Shown here: in pieces, positions 62,475 through 64,000 of the stretch
Layout of the letters: every line of letters starts with the position of its first letter
Numbering within the stretch: position 1 is the first letter of the stretch
NCBI GenBank assembly: GCA_034231615.1
Contig: CM067316.1
Location: 28,148,421-28,212,420, forward strand
Origin: Meghimatium bilineatum
Lineage: Eukaryota; Mollusca; Gastropoda; Stylommatophora; Philomycidae
DNA length: 64,000 nt
Reading direction: 5' to 3'
Notes under the pieces: model-generated
Databases searched by the model: none
Told to the model about the DNA's origin: nothing
The model's input: the letters and a program-made list of their open reading frames with translations, nothing else
Made by a program: the position numbers and the translations under genes

Positions 62475-64000
62475 ACACCCCCATCTTCTTTAACGATATT
62501 TTTTTTTCACAAAAAAGGTATGTACAAATCTAATGTAAAAAGGAAATTATGTACGTAAATGGGCGAATGACCTCTTTTTTATATACGCCTTCCTGAATGA
62601 AGATGCTTGCTGCAGCCCTGCTTGCATGATATCAGCGTCTCATTCCATGTATTCTTCTAATGACCACGCCATAGATGATCCAGTGGGACGTTGCAGTAAT
62701 GCATGGTGATAGGAGATATCAACAAGGCAAGCAATGGACCATCAAGAGATAGAACTTTAGTACCGGGAAACAACTCGAAATTGGAAATGCGAGGAATTTG
62801 GTAACACAAGGCAAAGGTAAAATATAACGAAATTAGGTACAATTGTTACCACTATTTGTAAATAAAATATGCTAGCAACAAGACACACCGATGGACAATG
62901 TTTCGAATTAATGCAGAAATAAGGATGAAAGACAACAAACGAAATATACAATATACTAATCGTAGGAAAACACATATGGTCTTCCTCATGTAAGAGGAAG
63001 AGATTAAAGCGTGGTAAGAAACATGTCATAAGGAAGAGGAAGATCACAACTGGAAGGGGCCAGCATAGTAAGAGATGACAGACAGCTGGACGAGAAGAAA
63101 TGGTGGACAAGAGGGTGATGAGATTGGCGATACAATGAGACAAAATTTTTATATAATACGATGTGTCAAAAGTCCGGTGATGGACACGTGAAGATGGAAC
63201 GTGGATAAAGGACAAAGACCGACATCGGCACATAAAAAGACCACTGACTAAGGTCAGCAATGGAATTAAATGATCCTTAGACGTTAGGCATGCCATAGAT
63301 AAGAAACATGGAGGGGGAGGTCAATCAATAAGTAGGCGGGTCCGCATGGGGGTCAAAATAATTCAGATTATGATAGGATAGAGAGGGAAGAGTGAGGCCA
63401 TGCCGAAAGGTGCTGATACCGCTGTTCAACAAATCAACCTTGAAGCGACTTACAATAAAGGAACGGGAGAGGTAGGTGAGCGGACATATACGATTAACCG
63501 AGACGCATGTTAATGGTAAAAAACAGCATGGGCATGGTGGGATACATACTCATTATTAAGTATTCTTATAATACAGACCAACAATATGTTATTCCTCTGC
63601 TGAATTATGTCTCAATTTTTACAAATAATTATTTCAAATACTGTACAAGATCAGAGTGAATGTGACTGACTTCCATATATAATGACATAAATACTAGAAA
63701 TATTTGGTGTCAACGAGTCACTTGCTTAGTGAAAATAATAACATTTAATTATAGTGTTGTTCATAATATACATATACAGCGTTTCCACCACAGACCATAC
63801 CAAAAATAGCCAAGGCGATTTTAAGTATATAAATAGTTACCAACTGAAAGTCAAACAATAATCTAAACACGTAACAAATCCAACTTAATTTACCGAACAG
63901 GTCTTCTATTACTGCTGACGGTCTGGTTCCAACAGTTCTTATATAATCTTTTAATTCCTCACATGATCTCTTCTTGGAGGGGATATAGCATATCCATAAA
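62475..64000. other. unassigned stretch to right edge
   Basis: No element recognised. A 179-codon minus-strand frame (63296-62757) is hydrophobic and Cys/Ser/His-rich, has no family motif, and is more likely chance or the antisense of an unknown repeat than a gene. Confidence 0.3.
62757..63296 (-). CDS. 179-codon open frame of unknown status
   Basis: Long for this AT-rich DNA, with several hydrophobic stretches (about residues 10-24, 50-66, 72-92, 108-122, 134-165). No recognised motif, and no promoter or splice context could be judged. Kept with low confidence because its length is unusual here. Confidence 0.15.
   Translation of the reverse strand: MACLTSKDHLIPLLTLVSGLFMCRCRSLSFIHVPSSRVHHRTFDTSYYIKILSHCIANLITLLSTISSRPAVCHLLLCWPLPVVIFLFLMTCFLPRFNLFLLHEEDHMCFPTISILYISFVVFHPYFCINSKHCPSVCLVASIFYLQIVVTIVPNFVIFYLCLVLPNSSHFQFRVVSRY

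Overview
This window looks like intergenic or intronic DNA from a repeat-rich invertebrate animal genome. It is AT-rich and has no bacterial-style operons. It carries tRNA-derived SINEs, many non-LTR retrotransposon (LINE) remnants, Penelope-like, hAT and Tc1/mariner-type DNA, long (TA)n tracts and many minisatellites. I cannot name the species. No host gene can be placed with confidence. Nearly every recognisable protein segment is a fragment of reverse transcriptase, endonuclease, RNase H or transposase, usually broken by stops or frameshifts. Labels such as LINE-1 or SINE-B are mine, for cross-reference inside this window only.

Layout. 1-1,125: an open frame running in from the left edge, then two hydrophobic open frames of unknown status. 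1.1-4.8 kb: a LINE-13 3' piece and an old LINE-11 body split by SINE-E and SINE-A copies, including a 71-nt-arm inverted repeat. 4.9-6.9 kb: SINE-C, then a clear nested stack (SINE-B broken by LINE-1 and by SINE-A, each with its own target duplication). 7.5-12.6 kb: LINE-4, LINE-13, LINE-11 and LINE-1 pieces, two minisatellites, SINE-C and two more SINE-B copies. 13.3-21.4 kb: LINE endonuclease and RT fragments, a 38-bp minisatellite, and a long LINE-7 remnant. 21.8-27.2 kb: mostly unassigned AT-rich DNA, a SINE-C and a 40-bp array. 27.2-36.5 kb: (TA)n, LINE-2, LINE-6, a hAT MITE, a LINE with RNase H (LINE-12) and several minisatellites. 37.7-43.5 kb: a second hAT MITE, an 83-bp array, and a 1.8-kb A-rich asymmetric block with no recognisable coding. 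44-53.7 kb: LINE-8, LINE-12, LINE-7, LINE-10, LINE-3, LINE-13 and LINE-4 pieces, with a 296-bp tandem duplication. 54-57 kb: the best intact open frame (328 codons, a widespread uncharacterised protein family) and a Penelope-like element with GIY-YIG. 57.8-64 kb: the best RT fragment (LINE-3), a DDE transposase pseudogene and a young LINE-1 copy.

The elements do not form a pathway. They are a record of successive insertions. In several places the order of events can be read directly from target-site duplications and from host-element frames that resume after the insertion. Three LINE-1 copies are nearly identical to one another, which suggests recent activity of that family. The autonomous LINEs are the likely source of the enzymes that moved the SINEs, but which LINE mobilised which SINE is not shown here.
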